This document shows, piece by piece, positions 45,360 through 54,520 of a DNA stretch of 64,000 nt. The notes beneath the pieces were generated by a model that saw nothing but the letters and a program-made list of their open reading frames with translations, did not search any database and was not told the DNA's origin. Position 1 is the stretch's first letter; each line of letters opens with the position of its first letter. Made by a program: the position numbers and the translations under genes. Source of the stretch: Acidobacteriota bacterium (lineage in GTDB: Bacteria; Acidobacteriota; Holophagae; Acanthopleuribacterales; Acanthopleuribacteraceae); the NCBI GenBank assembly GCA_020439745.1, contig JAGQSC010000019.1, forward strand, positions 186,001-250,000. The letters are read 5' to 3'.

Positions 45360-46244
45360 TCAACGAATCTTGCCGGCTGCTGCGAGCCAGTGCACCAGTT
45401 GTTCGCCTTCACAATCCCAACTTTCAGAAAGGTCGCCGTAGTTTACGTTCACTAGGTGAAGCCCGTGAGCCGGCGCGGTCACACCCATGCCCTTGCGATC
45501 GCCACCGAGCAGTCGTTTTCCAAACTCATCCACGCGCCATTCCTCTAGACCCACCTTCAGCAGGCTTCCAGCGAGATTGCGTACCATATGATAAAGAAAG
45601 TTTCGACCCACCACCTCAAAAGAAAGAACGGTACCACTTCGCCAGACTCGAGTGCGGTACATTGTCGTCACCGTGTCTTGGCGCACATCACGTGACGCTT
45701 GCAGCGACCTAAAACAACGAGTGCCCACAATCAACTGCGCTGCTTCATGCATGGCCTCATGGCACAAGGGTCGCTTGATGAACCATCCCAAATCAGCGAT
45801 GAGTGGATCCACCTCAGCCGCGTTAATGATCACATAAGCATAGTGTTTTGAACGCGCATGGTACCGCGCTGAAAAGTCATCGGCCACAGCCCGACACCGA
45901 CGCACCCGAATATCCAATGGGAGATGATGATTCATGGCCCGAAGGAGCGCATCTAAGGGAATGGGATTCGCGGTGGCAAAGGACACGTGCTGGCCGCGGG
46001 CGTGCACGCCCGCATCGGTTCGGCTAGCGGCTACCACCCGAACGGCATGGCCGAGAATACGTTTCAAGACCAACTCCAGCTTACTCTGCACGCTCACACA
46101 GTGCGATTGCACCTGCCACCCTGAATAAGCCGTGCCCCGATAACTCAAACATAGAGAAATCGTTCTTTGGCAGGGCTCTACCGAACTTGACAGCGTTCGG
46201 AGCGCAGTGCTATTTATTGGCTGTATTTCCTCAGGTGACACCAT
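45360..46244 (-). CDS. truA: tRNA pseudouridine synthase A
   Basis: About 294 residues. The catalytic Asp is in RTDAGVHARGQHVSF; also seen are LSYRGTAYSGWQ and GRNFLYHMVRNLAG. It makes pseudouridine at tRNA positions 38-40. The start is uncertain: ATG 46244 gives about 20 extra N-terminal residues before the family core, but no later ATG, GTG or TTG is available before it. That ATG shares its bases with the start of the divergent gene. First gene of the run ending with recG. Confidence 0.85.
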   Translation of the reverse strand: MVSPEEIQPINSTALRTLSSSVEPCQRTISLCLSYRGTAYSGWQVQSHCVSVQSKLELVLKRILGHAVRVVAASRTDAGVHARGQHVSFATANPIPLDALLRAMNHHLPLDIRVRRCRAVADDFSARYHARSKHYAYVIINAAEVDPLIADLGWFIKRPLCHEAMHEAAQLIVGTRCFRSLQASRDVRQDTVTTMYRTRVWRSGTVLSFEVVGRNFLYHMVRNLAGSLLKVGLEEWRVDEFGKRLLGGDRKGMGVTAPAHGLHLVNVNYGDLSESWDCEGEQLVHWLAAAGKIR

Positions 46245-46863
46245 GATTACGGGCTTCAATACCGACGTCAAACACAAAGCCAAAGTCTATCACGTTCAGA
46301 CGGAAGACAAAGGGCGCAAGAACCCAAAAATTGAAACATTGGTCTATATGGGCGGCGAGATTCTCGATTCGTTTCGCACCACCTACGACAATGACCGTGA
46401 AACCATGGCCGAGGAAGAGATCGTGGTGCTCATGGAGACGCAACACAAGAAGGTGATCAAAAGCATCAAAATTGGTAAGTATGATACCGACGACGACGAT
46501 GCTGTTGATTTCTTGACTGAACGGGATTTTGATCAGGTGATTACCGATTATTTGGCAGCGGAAACTTCAGATCAATCGCTGATCCTGGAAGTTGACAATA
46601 CACCACCCATCTCGCGCGGTCGGACGAACGAAATTAGGCTTCGAACGCGCACCACCGAAAACGAAGCCATTCAGGGTGCCAGCATCCGTGTCAAATTGGT
46701 TTCATCGGCTCACCGCCCAAAAGTCTTGTGCCAAGGCGAAACCGATCGCGAAGGCACCTATAAGGCGACCTTCGACATCCCTGCTTTGCAAGGTGATGAT
46801 TTTGCAGTGTTGGTACAAGCTTCCAGCGACTTTGGAACCGCTGAATTCCGCCACCTGGTCTAA
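46243..46863 (+). CDS. Conserved protein of unknown function (GFNTDV..HVQTED type)
   Basis: 206 residues from ATG 46243 with AGGTGA upstream. The start MITGFNTDVKHKAKVYHVQT, followed by EDKGRKNPKIETLVYMGG, matches a small conserved family I recall from Myxococcota and Acidobacteriota, of unknown function. A middle acidic stretch (DTDDDDAVDF) and a C-terminal Ig-like or carboxypeptidase-regulatory-like beta domain follow. No signal peptide, so cytosolic. It overlaps the convergent HU gene by 4 bp and its start codon overlaps truA's. Confidence 0.72.
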   Translation: MITGFNTDVKHKAKVYHVQTEDKGRKNPKIETLVYMGGEILDSFRTTYDNDRETMAEEEIVVLMETQHKKVIKSIKIGKYDTDDDDAVDFLTERDFDQVITDYLAAETSDQSLILEVDNTPPISRGRTNEIRLRTRTTENEAIQGASIRVKLVSSAHRPKVLCQGETDREGTYKATFDIPALQGDDFAVLVQASSDFGTAEFRHLV

Positions 46864-47138
46864 CCCTTGTTGATCATTTCCTTGAGTTGTTTGCCAACTT
46901 TGAAATAGGGCACCTGCTTCGCCATGACGTCCACACTCTCACCGGTTCTCGGGTTGCGGCCCACCCGTTTCCCACGTGACCGAATGCGGAAGCTGCCGAA
47001 TCCTCGCAGTTCTACGCCTTCACCGCGATTGAGCGACTCAATGATGCTCTCAAGAAACGTGTTCACAATTTCTTCGGCGTCTTTTTTGCTCAGTTCCGTC
47101 GCTCTTGCCACAGCTTCAATCAAATCAGCTTTGGTCAT
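46860..47138 (-). CDS. HU/IHF family DNA-bending protein
   Basis: 92 residues. MTKADLIEAVARATELSKKD forms the N-terminal helices, then GVELRGFGSFRIRSRGKRVG, and the arm with RNPRTGESVDV, where Pro intercalates to bend DNA. The C-terminal YFKVGKQLKEMINKG is typical. It may be HU or an IHF-beta-like protein; the sequence alone does not settle it. The upstream gap contains TACAAT, a possible -10. The stop overlaps the unknown gene by 4 bp. Confidence 0.93.
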   Translation of the reverse strand: MTKADLIEAVARATELSKKDAEEIVNTFLESIIESLNRGEGVELRGFGSFRIRSRGKRVGRNPRTGESVDVMAKQVPYFKVGKQLKEMINKG

Positions 47139-47247
47139 TGCGTCACCCTCGATCGCACGAGCGGTTACTAGCCCGCTTCTGGCTCTAAGTGATTGTAAAA
47201 CTTAGATATACTACCAAAATAATCAGCGCTGGCTGAAAAGTCAATAG

Positions 47248-47550
47248 TTAAGTCGAACCCCGGCGTCTCAACGGCGGGCCTGTGAATTCCAATCTGGACA
47301 TAAACGGCAGCAGTTTTTGCAAGTGGTTCGCGATTTCGGCTCGGCGCTCAGAAAGCGCTTTCACCCAGTAACCATCGTCCATCTCGATCTGTACGAGTTG
47401 ACTTTGGACATGCACCGCTCGAACATGTCGGGCCGCAGCCTCTCCCAGCACCACCGGCAACCTTCCACGCAACACCATTTCTCGCCAACGACCCTTCCCC
47501 TCAATGGAAGTCACAATCTCTCCCAACAGCCTTGTCTTCCGTGATCTCAT
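47248..47550 (-). CDS. DUF721 / DciA-like protein
   Basis: About 100 residues from ATG 47550, preceded by TGGAGA at 7 nt. A longer frame to 47673 has no ribosome site. The core VQIEMDDGYWVKALSERRAE with a following helix matches the DUF721 fold, which includes DciA, a loader of the replicative helicase DnaB. The protein is short, so it may be a variant. Upstream of HU but with a 109-bp gap, so probably a separate transcript. Confidence 0.68.
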   Translation of the reverse strand: MRSRKTRLLGEIVTSIEGKGRWREMVLRGRLPVVLGEAAARHVRAVHVQSQLVQIEMDDGYWVKALSERRAEIANHLQKLLPFMSRLEFTGPPLRRRGST

Positions 47551-47706
47551 GCTTGTCTCCATTGAGGAAAACAAGAGCAGGCGTGACCTCCAGCTTCCCC
47601 TTGTTTCATCACGCAATTCAACACAAACGCCTCTTAGTAAACCCCTTAACCGAATGGCACAGGGTTTGCTCAACTGTACCTGTCTACTTGGAATCGGGAG
47701 CTAGAT

Positions 47707-50268
47707 ATGAAAGCAAAGTCCATTATCGCCTGCTTTGCCTGTATGGCGGTAATCCAAACTGAAGCCTCAGTGGACGTGAGGACCAACATCGCATCTGTAT
47801 ACCACGAGGGCTCTAACGAGTTGATCGGGAGTTTTACACTGGCATTCGATGGCAATGACTTTTCGTCGGCATCGGTGGCAAACCCCATCTACATTCGCTT
47901 TCGTATCGTCCGAGGCCATGGTTGGGCCAAGACACGTGTGGATTTGAGACCGGGATCCACCAAGAATGTGCCCATTAATTTGGCGCTCAGCGTTGATGGA
48001 AACGCAATGCTAAACCCAGCTCTTCCGGCTGACGCCGTTCAATTGGTGCGTCTGATCAAGGGTGAGCGCGATGGATGGATCCGCGTAAATTTCCCCACCT
48101 CGTCTTGGCTATCGGTGGGCGGTAGTCCCGCCTCTCCGGATGCCAACAACGTGGTGTCTCTTTCAGTAGGACTCGACGACTACGCTTCCATTCGTCCCAA
48201 CGCATCGACACCGACAAACGGCAACGAATTTGACGACGGAAGCGGATTAGCCAGCACCGAACTCTGTGTGAATTACGCCAATACACCTAATTTCAACCCA
48301 GGCGACATCGACGTTCTCGACTTCATCTCGTATGACTCAAGTACGTTTGGTGTTGAGGATGGTAACAATGTGGTTCCTGGCAACAACACAGGCGTTTCGT
48401 TTTCAAATGACAATCAAATAGCCCGAGGCGAACTCTACGTGGCTCGATTCGAATACCATGTGACGCCGGGTGAGTTTAACGGTCCCGCCCATTCATTGCC
48501 CATGACCCGACTCAATTCCGTTGATGTCTGGCACTGGTGTGCACCGCTGGACACGGTGTATTACACCAATACCAGCGATTTTGAGTGGGAACCGGGAACA
48601 TCGCTTTATCTGTGCCTGGTCCCTTACAACCCCATTTTCCTCGCATTGGGTGAACCCTCAGATTTCAACATCGACGAACCAGCCTATCTCGCCGATGTGG
48701 ATATCGAAGCTTCCACGCTGGAAGGCACCACCTGGCAAATCGAAAAGATCTACACCAAGGGCATATTTGTCGGTTACGGGCTCCATCTTCAAGGGGGGAC
48801 CATACCACCCATGGCCCGGATCGACGTGACGGGCCTTCAGGCTTGCATGCTCAACGATCTAGAAGACGTGGATCTGCGCTTAGCCGCTTACGCCTATGTG
48901 TTCAATGATTTTGTGACTGAGGGCGAACAGATACCTCTGGGCCCCAGAATTCGCAATACCGCCGACATGTTCGTTGGCGCGGAAAACTACTACCGTCAAG
49001 TCATGCCCTACACCGCATACGACCGCGACAATTGGCAACATACGACGCGCGTGGTGAACCAGTCTGATCAAAGCTCCATCGTGACCGCCATTCTCTTCAA
49101 CCGACATGGCATCACGTTGCGCGTGCACGGCGTTCAACCGCTAGCACCCCACGCCAGCATGGATCTCTCCGTCGCTGATCTTTTTGGCGCCGAAGCTGAG
49201 GGTGTCTTGGCCTGGATGGAGCTGCTCAGTGATCGACCCTTTTCTGCCTCAGGCATCATCGAAGATCCGTTCGCAGACACCTTTGATGTCTTCAGCGCCG
49301 TTCCCGACCTGAACCAGACCCTCTACTTGCCTCATATACCGAGTCTTCCCAATATTTGGGAAACCAAGACCTACGTACTTTCCGCCGATTTGGAACAAGA
49401 TAATTTGTTCTATCTGCAATTACCCAATCAATCGCCCAGTCAGATACGAGCCATCTTGGTGCCCGGTGCAACCGCAGTCTTGGATGAAGACGACTATATG
49501 AGTGAAGGCTCGCGCGCAACCTGGCTGCAGTTGAACGCTACAGCTGCCGCTGGGGCTGGACTCGCCGTATTGAATAAACTGGGCGATTCAGGTCAGGTAG
49601 CCACCATGCCGCTCAACCAACAACCCGACACACAATGGGACTTTGATCATGTTGGCATGAGGGAGAATGGGTGGTGGAACGGACTCATTCTGTGTAACCC
49701 CAACCTCTCAGACACCACCGTCACCATTACGGGATACGATGCCGAATACAACGCCATTGCGCAAGGCGTGTTGGTACTGGATGCGCAAACTCGCCAGGCC
49801 GATTTCGTACAGACGTTTCTGCACAATGAAACAGCACCCGTTTCTCGATTGGCCGTGAATTCAGATTCACCAATTATCGCTTTTCTGCTCACCGGCATTG
49901 ACGATAACGACCAGCTTACCGCCATTACCGGCAATCTCGCGGAAAGCAAAGAACTGACCCTGCCTTACCTGCCATCTTCCATGGATAGCTGGGTAGGTTT
50001 GTCGTTTGTCAACGATAAGGGGCAGCGGGCAGCCATTTCTCTGCGTGCCTACAACCAGGCGGGCCAAGTATCTCGCGACGTTTTCCTGGATGTTGCCGCC
50101 TATGGGAAGCGGGTAGTCCTTTTGTCGGATATTCTTGAGCTAGCCTCTCAATATACGCATTTAACCGTCACCAGCAATGTCGCCATCCGAGGATTTGCTC
50201 TTGTAGGCGATACCGCTCACACTCGGTTGGCGACGGTTAACTTTGTACCTGAGCTAAAGCGGAATTAA
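47707..50268 (+). CDS. Large secreted protein with four tandem ~107-residue modules
   Basis: 853 residues. Signal peptide MKAKSIIACFACMAVIQTEA, then a beta-rich N-terminal half that I do not recognise. In the C-terminal half four modules recur at near-constant spacing, each starting at a Trp: DNWQHTTRVVNQ (about 439), NIWETKTYVLS (about 546), NGWWNGLILCNP (about 654), DSWVGLSFVND (about 759). The third is the clearest example of the W-x-G-LxLxNP pattern seen in secreted proteins of related bacteria. GGGAG lies before the ATG. The last 32 bp overlap the convergent glutamate-cysteine ligase-like gene. Confidence 0.78.
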   Translation: MKAKSIIACFACMAVIQTEASVDVRTNIASVYHEGSNELIGSFTLAFDGNDFSSASVANPIYIRFRIVRGHGWAKTRVDLRPGSTKNVPINLALSVDGNAMLNPALPADAVQLVRLIKGERDGWIRVNFPTSSWLSVGGSPASPDANNVVSLSVGLDDYASIRPNASTPTNGNEFDDGSGLASTELCVNYANTPNFNPGDIDVLDFISYDSSTFGVEDGNNVVPGNNTGVSFSNDNQIARGELYVARFEYHVTPGEFNGPAHSLPMTRLNSVDVWHWCAPLDTVYYTNTSDFEWEPGTSLYLCLVPYNPIFLALGEPSDFNIDEPAYLADVDIEASTLEGTTWQIEKIYTKGIFVGYGLHLQGGTIPPMARIDVTGLQACMLNDLEDVDLRLAAYAYVFNDFVTEGEQIPLGPRIRNTADMFVGAENYYRQVMPYTAYDRDNWQHTTRVVNQSDQSSIVTAILFNRHGITLRVHGVQPLAPHASMDLSVADLFGAEAEGVLAWMELLSDRPFSASGIIEDPFADTFDVFSAVPDLNQTLYLPHIPSLPNIWETKTYVLSADLEQDNLFYLQLPNQSPSQIRAILVPGATAVLDEDDYMSEGSRATWLQLNATAAAGAGLAVLNKLGDSGQVATMPLNQQPDTQWDFDHVGMRENGWWNGLILCNPNLSDTTVTITGYDAEYNAIAQGVLVLDAQTRQADFVQTFLHNETAPVSRLAVNSDSPIIAFLLTGIDDNDQLTAITGNLAESKELTLPYLPSSMDSWVGLSFVNDKGQRAAISLRAYNQAGQVSRDVFLDVAAYGKRVVLLSDILELASQYTHLTVTSNVAIRGFALVGDTAHTRLATVNFVPELKRN

Positions 50269-51634
50269 TCGCTTCGGCTGTGCGCTTCTCGTAGTCTCGA
50301 TACTGTTGCGGCGTAAAGACTGCCCCGTCGTTCAGAGCCAATAGCTCGTCGGCGGGGCATTTGCGTTGCGATGTAAAGTGCCGGATGTAGTGATCCAGGA
50401 GTCCGGCTAAGCGCTCATCTCCGTCACGTTCGGTGCTACTGAGCGCAAGGCCGAAAATCTGATTGGCCAGCGACGCCAAGTCAGGTTCCTCCAGACCTAA
50501 CGTGGCTGCTTCACGCAACATGCCCGTTAAGGTGGTACGGTAAGGCAAAAGCAGCTCGATCACTTTCTCGCGTACCGACTCATCATAAAGCGCATGCGTC
50601 AGCACGATGCCCGGTATCATCCAATACGATGCACTCAATGCATCCAGGTATCGAATTTCGTAGAATCCCCTGGGACGCACTTCAGGAAACAGTGTGCTTA
50701 AGTGGGTCAACCAGTCGTCGAGAGTTGGATACTGTCCGTGGAAACCACACTCCATCCAATGCCGAAAGGTACGGAAATTGCCATCAAACACCATGTGCCC
50801 CGAATCGTCTGGCAGGAACATACAGTAGGCATCCAAAGCGAACTCAAGGTATTGCTCTACAGGGCAGGGACAATATTCTGCAGCTTCGAGCCCGCGTTGA
50901 AAGCCAGTTCGTGTGGGATCGAGGCTTTGCCATATTACGGAGCGGAAACTCTTGGCACCTGTAACTTTTTGCTCGCAAAACGGCGAGTTTGCAAACGCGG
51001 CAGTCATGATGGGAGCCATCAAGTTTGCTGCGAGCCATCGACGAGGCGCAACATCTGCTGTTCCCACGTCCAGGTTCACTTGCAAGGACGTGGACAGCCG
51101 CATCATTTTCTGGCCATAGGGACCGCGAGCTGCAAAGTAGTTGTTCATGTTGATGTAGCGGTCTTTCTGCATTTGAAGACCTACTTCGTCCACGCGATAC
51201 CAGGGATTCAGTCCACTGTGGTACAGCCAAATGCCTTCTTGAGAAAGGCTGTGATTCAAGTCGCCGAGGAATCCGTTCATCGCCCGAATCACACGCTCCA
51301 GATTGGCATGGGGCGCCGAGCTATATTCAATTTGTGCGCCGGGCTCAAACGTGATCTGGGCACCGTCCTGGTGAACAAAACGCGCACTGCCCTCCGCATT
51401 GGGCGCATAACTCCACTGCGGATGACGCGCGGCAAAATGGTGGATAGATTCCACAACACCGCCGTCCCCATACAAGGGCACCAAACCATGCGCTCTGTCT
51501 GGTGATTCACGAAAAGGGAAAATCTCCAACTCCAGCCCTACGCTGCGTTTGTCATTCTCCATGTCGTTAAAGAAGGAATGCAGTAAATGACTTCTCAACT
51601 GACCACAATTCAAGACTCGTTCTCGTGAGGGCAT
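50237..51634 (-). CDS. Glutamate-cysteine ligase-like protein (GCS2 / EgtA type)
   Basis: 465 residues. GLELEIFPFRESP is the ATP-grasp-like N-terminal motif of GCS2 enzymes; also GAQIEYSSAPHANLERV, RYINMNNYFAARGPYG, MMRLSTSLQVNLD and GFYEIRYLDALSASYWM. Family members join glutamate and cysteine for glutathione or ergothioneine; the true product is uncertain because no gshB or egt partner is near. Sits 20 bp after cca in the same direction. The stop overlaps the convergent secreted-protein gene by 32 bp, an unusually long tail overlap. Confidence 0.86.
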   Translation of the reverse strand: MPSRERVLNCGQLRSHLLHSFFNDMENDKRSVGLELEIFPFRESPDRAHGLVPLYGDGGVVESIHHFAARHPQWSYAPNAEGSARFVHQDGAQITFEPGAQIEYSSAPHANLERVIRAMNGFLGDLNHSLSQEGIWLYHSGLNPWYRVDEVGLQMQKDRYINMNNYFAARGPYGQKMMRLSTSLQVNLDVGTADVAPRRWLAANLMAPIMTAAFANSPFCEQKVTGAKSFRSVIWQSLDPTRTGFQRGLEAAEYCPCPVEQYLEFALDAYCMFLPDDSGHMVFDGNFRTFRHWMECGFHGQYPTLDDWLTHLSTLFPEVRPRGFYEIRYLDALSASYWMIPGIVLTHALYDESVREKVIELLLPYRTTLTGMLREAATLGLEEPDLASLANQIFGLALSSTERDGDERLAGLLDHYIRHFTSQRKCPADELLALNDGAVFTPQQYRDYEKRTAEAINSALAQVQS

Positions 51635-51653
51635 GAATCATCCTTTCGCGCCA

Positions 51654-52901
51654 CTAGAGCTCACATATTGTATTCACTATACGTTTTGCATCGCGATCCG
51701 CCCACGCCAAATCCAAAAAAAATGTCTCCTGCCTTAACCGATCACGCATAAGCGCCTTAAATTCAGATAGATCCGACCAAGCGCGGGAGATCCAAGTCAT
51801 ATGGGCTAATTGGAATATGAACTGCCTCTTGGCTGGCTCAAACAAGGGATAAATGGCGCGAAGCGGTGGCATACCCTCGCGTGGCTCCAAGAACGGGCTA
51901 ACCTTCCCTCGCACGTCCATGTCCGGTAACACCACGGAAGCGGGTTTCCGTAGATCACGTTGCGACAACTTCAAAGCGATCCCGCAGCGGGTCCAGATAT
52001 CTGCCTTCAAATCGCTCAGTTTGGACCATCGCTTCACGGCAAGTCTCTGACGACGCGAAAGCGGCAATTGGTCTAAGCGGGGTTCCAGGTCGTGCCAGTT
52101 TGACCAATTCATCGATTCGCCAAAGAAGGCAAACCATTTGAGATCGGACCAATCGTTCTCGCATGGGACCAGTTCACTTAGAATGGAGGCCAAGCGCGTA
52201 CCATCACCCAGCCACCAACCCAGTGCATGAGTCATGATGTCAGTTCTGATGAGATCCACCACAATCGCAGGGTATGGCGCAGAGAGAATTCTGTCCCATT
52301 CGGCCAATACGCGTTCCTTGGACAGCTTGCACAATAACTTGCGCTCCCCATGAACCGCCTCGATCGCGTCTGGACGCGCGGCCCATCCCAACTGCGCCAA
52401 AAGGCGAAAATATCGCAAAGCGCGCAAGGCATCTTCTCGCAAGCGTTTGCGCGGATCTCCCACGAAACGGAGCACAGACGACCGCGCGTCGGCGACACCG
52501 CCCACGTAATCGACCAACTCACCCTGTGAGGTCTCGAATAACGCATTTATGGTGAAGTCCCGTCGATGAGCATCGGTATTGAAATCACTCCAGGCAACCT
52601 CGGCGTGTCTCCCATCGCACCATAAATCAGCGCGGGCAGTGGTCACCTCCACGTTCTGAAGCGAGGTTACAACCGTTACGGTGCCATGTTGGAGACCGGT
52701 CGGAATGACTTGATATTGGGCAGATAGAATGTCCGTAACGGTCTCCGGTGTCGCCAAAGTGACCAGGTCGTAATCCTTGGGAACGCGACCCAATAACCTG
52801 TCGCGAACGCATCCACCAGCCAACATGGATTCATGTCCCTTGGCAATCAACACATTGCAAATATGGCGAGCTTCCTGGAGCCGAGCATCTGTCCGATTCA
52901 T
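51654..52901 (-). CDS. cca: CCA tRNA nucleotidyltransferase / poly(A) polymerase family
   Basis: 415 residues. The nucleotidyltransferase motif GGCVRDRLLG with DYDLVT, then RRDFTINALF and the RFVGDPRKRLREDALRALRY helix, are clear. It adds CCA to tRNA 3' ends, though a poly(A) polymerase of the same family cannot be excluded. The HD domain of some relatives is missing, so it is the short type. Divergent from metX with 54 bp between starts. Confidence 0.9.
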   Translation of the reverse strand: MNRTDARLQEARHICNVLIAKGHESMLAGGCVRDRLLGRVPKDYDLVTLATPETVTDILSAQYQVIPTGLQHGTVTVVTSLQNVEVTTARADLWCDGRHAEVAWSDFNTDAHRRDFTINALFETSQGELVDYVGGVADARSSVLRFVGDPRKRLREDALRALRYFRLLAQLGWAARPDAIEAVHGERKLLCKLSKERVLAEWDRILSAPYPAIVVDLIRTDIMTHALGWWLGDGTRLASILSELVPCENDWSDLKWFAFFGESMNWSNWHDLEPRLDQLPLSRRQRLAVKRWSKLSDLKADIWTRCGIALKLSQRDLRKPASVVLPDMDVRGKVSPFLEPREGMPPLRAIYPLFEPAKRQFIFQLAHMTWISRAWSDLSEFKALMRDRLRQETFFLDLAWADRDAKRIVNTICEL

Positions 52902-52940
52902 GCGTATCCTGTGGACTACCCCTAATTCTGTGGGCTCTAC

Positions 52941-52946
52941 TATAAT
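52941..52946 (+). promoter_or_regulatory. metX -10 element, leaderless start
   Basis: A consensus TATAAT lies 9 bp before the metX ATG (52956). The predicted transcription start would fall at about 52952-52954, leaving 2-4 nt of leader. No -35 of quality is visible 17 bp upstream and no Shine-Dalgarno exists. Confidence 0.55.
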
Positions 52947-52955
52947 AAACGCCTT

Positions 52956-54053
52956 ATGGACGCAGAGCGCCAGGTAGCGAACACCTTAGTTTTCAATGAT
53001 CCCAACCCGCTTCCCCTTGTCATGGGCGATCAGCTCAGTGAATTTACCCTGGCCTATGAGACTTGGGGTGAATTGAACAAGGACCGCAGTAACGCTGTAT
53101 TACTGTTCACAGGTCTTTCAGCTTCCTCACACGCCAGATCCCATCCCGGTAACACTGCACCGGGTTGGTGGGAAGGCATGATTGGGTCGGGTAGTGGATT
53201 AGATACCGATAGGTGGTTCGTCATTTGCGTCAATCATTTGGGCGGCTGCTTTGGCTCCACAGGTCCATCCTCATTGCGTCCCAATTCCAACCGAAGGTAT
53301 GGGCCCGACTTCCCTCCTCTTACCATCCGAGACCTTGCCCACGCCGCCAACCGCATGATTCGGTCCCTTGGCATCGACCGTTTGCACGGGGTACTCGGAG
53401 CCTCCCAAGGAGGCATGCTCAGTTTGGAGTATGCGGCATGTTTCCCCGATCAAGTAGACCGCCTGATTTCCATCTCCGCCACCGGAAGAACTGGTCCGCA
53501 ATCCATTGCTTACCGCTACGTGCAACGACAGGTGATTCTCAATGACCCTGCCTATCAGGGAGGATGGTATTACGACACGGACCAAAAACCGGTAGGCAGT
53601 ATGGCCGTCGCCCGTCAAATAGGAAATATCACCTATCGTTCCAGACAGGAATGGGAAGATCGGTTCGGCAGGGGGCGAACGGGTTCGGGTTACAGTTATG
53701 GCCCCGATTTTCAGGTGGAATCCTATCTCCATCACATGGGCCACAAACTAGCCCATCAATTTGACGCCAATAGTTTCCTTTTGTTGACCAAAGCGATGGA
53801 TCTGTTTTCCTTGGGTTACGGTTTCAATTCCTATCGCGAAGGCGTGGCTCGCATCAAATCACCAAGCCTGATCATGGGCGTGGGCACCGACATGCTATTT
53901 CCCGTGGACGAGCAGGAAGCTGTGTACCTCGCTCTCAAGAACGAAGGTAACGACACCCAGTTCCGCCAACTAAACGCCAATTCGGGTCACGATTCTTTCC
54001 TGGTCGAGGTGGAATACTTCGGCACCGCCATCCAGGACTTCTTGAGAAGGTAA
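52956..54053 (+). CDS. metX: Homoserine O-acetyltransferase family (MetX)
   Basis: 365 residues, alpha/beta hydrolase. The acyl-enzyme Ser is in GASQGGM (usual GGSMGGM or GASMGGM), Asp in VGTDMLFP and His in SGHDSFL. The N-terminal LAYETWGELN and GGCFGSTGPSS are typical. It activates homoserine for methionine synthesis. Acetyl versus succinyl specificity, or serine as substrate, cannot be told here. The ATG lies 9 bp after a TATAAT, pointing to leaderless initiation. A 3-nt gap leads to the next gene. Confidence 0.9.
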   Translation: MDAERQVANTLVFNDPNPLPLVMGDQLSEFTLAYETWGELNKDRSNAVLLFTGLSASSHARSHPGNTAPGWWEGMIGSGSGLDTDRWFVICVNHLGGCFGSTGPSSLRPNSNRRYGPDFPPLTIRDLAHAANRMIRSLGIDRLHGVLGASQGGMLSLEYAACFPDQVDRLISISATGRTGPQSIAYRYVQRQVILNDPAYQGGWYYDTDQKPVGSMAVARQIGNITYRSRQEWEDRFGRGRTGSGYSYGPDFQVESYLHHMGHKLAHQFDANSFLLLTKAMDLFSLGYGFNSYREGVARIKSPSLIMGVGTDMLFPVDEQEAVYLALKNEGNDTQFRQLNANSGHDSFLVEVEYFGTAIQDFLRR

Positions 54054-54056
54054 CTC

Positions 54057-54458
54057 ATGTCGTACCTCAAACGCATGTTTGATGCACCCCAACGTATTGT
54101 CTTGTTCAATCATCTTGAGGACACATCTCTGGGACCCGCTCAATTGAGATTTGACATTCAGGGCCTTGAGATTACCCGAGGAACAGCCACAGAAACTTTT
54201 TCGTACCTGGACATGGTGGACCTTGGCATAGCCCGCTACGAGGTACCTGCCCTCACCACCTGGCAGCGACTGAAACGCATACCCGCCCCCGTAGGCACGC
54301 AAACCGAATCAGACAGCAACCAACTGACACTCACGTTTTGGAGTGACCCCGAGTTGATCTTCAAATTGGACCGCGAGATTGATGAGCACGAAACGCAGTG
54401 GCGTCAACTGCTTGGGCTGATCCGCGCGGCTGGATTTACCGTCCGAAAAGAAACCTGA
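54057..54458 (+). CDS. hypothetical protein downstream of metX
   Basis: 133 residues, no signal peptide or membrane helix. Mostly beta with a final amphipathic helix (HETQWRQLLGLIRAAGF). The plan could be a small PH-like barrel, but no family is recognised. It starts 3 nt after metX and precedes a metallopeptidase, so the three form an operon. The function is not inferable. Confidence 0.66.
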   Translation: MSYLKRMFDAPQRIVLFNHLEDTSLGPAQLRFDIQGLEITRGTATETFSYLDMVDLGIARYEVPALTTWQRLKRIPAPVGTQTESDSNQLTLTFWSDPELIFKLDREIDEHETQWRQLLGLIRAAGFTVRKET

Positions 54459-54520
54459 ACCTCTAAAGGGTTCATGACCCGTCGCCGAAACGACAAAGAG
54501 ACCCGCAGCAAGGAGTCAAC

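Noticed and set aside
50702-51505. 267-residue plus-strand ORF
   Set aside because: Antisense to the glutamate-cysteine ligase-like gene, which has clear motifs in the other strand.
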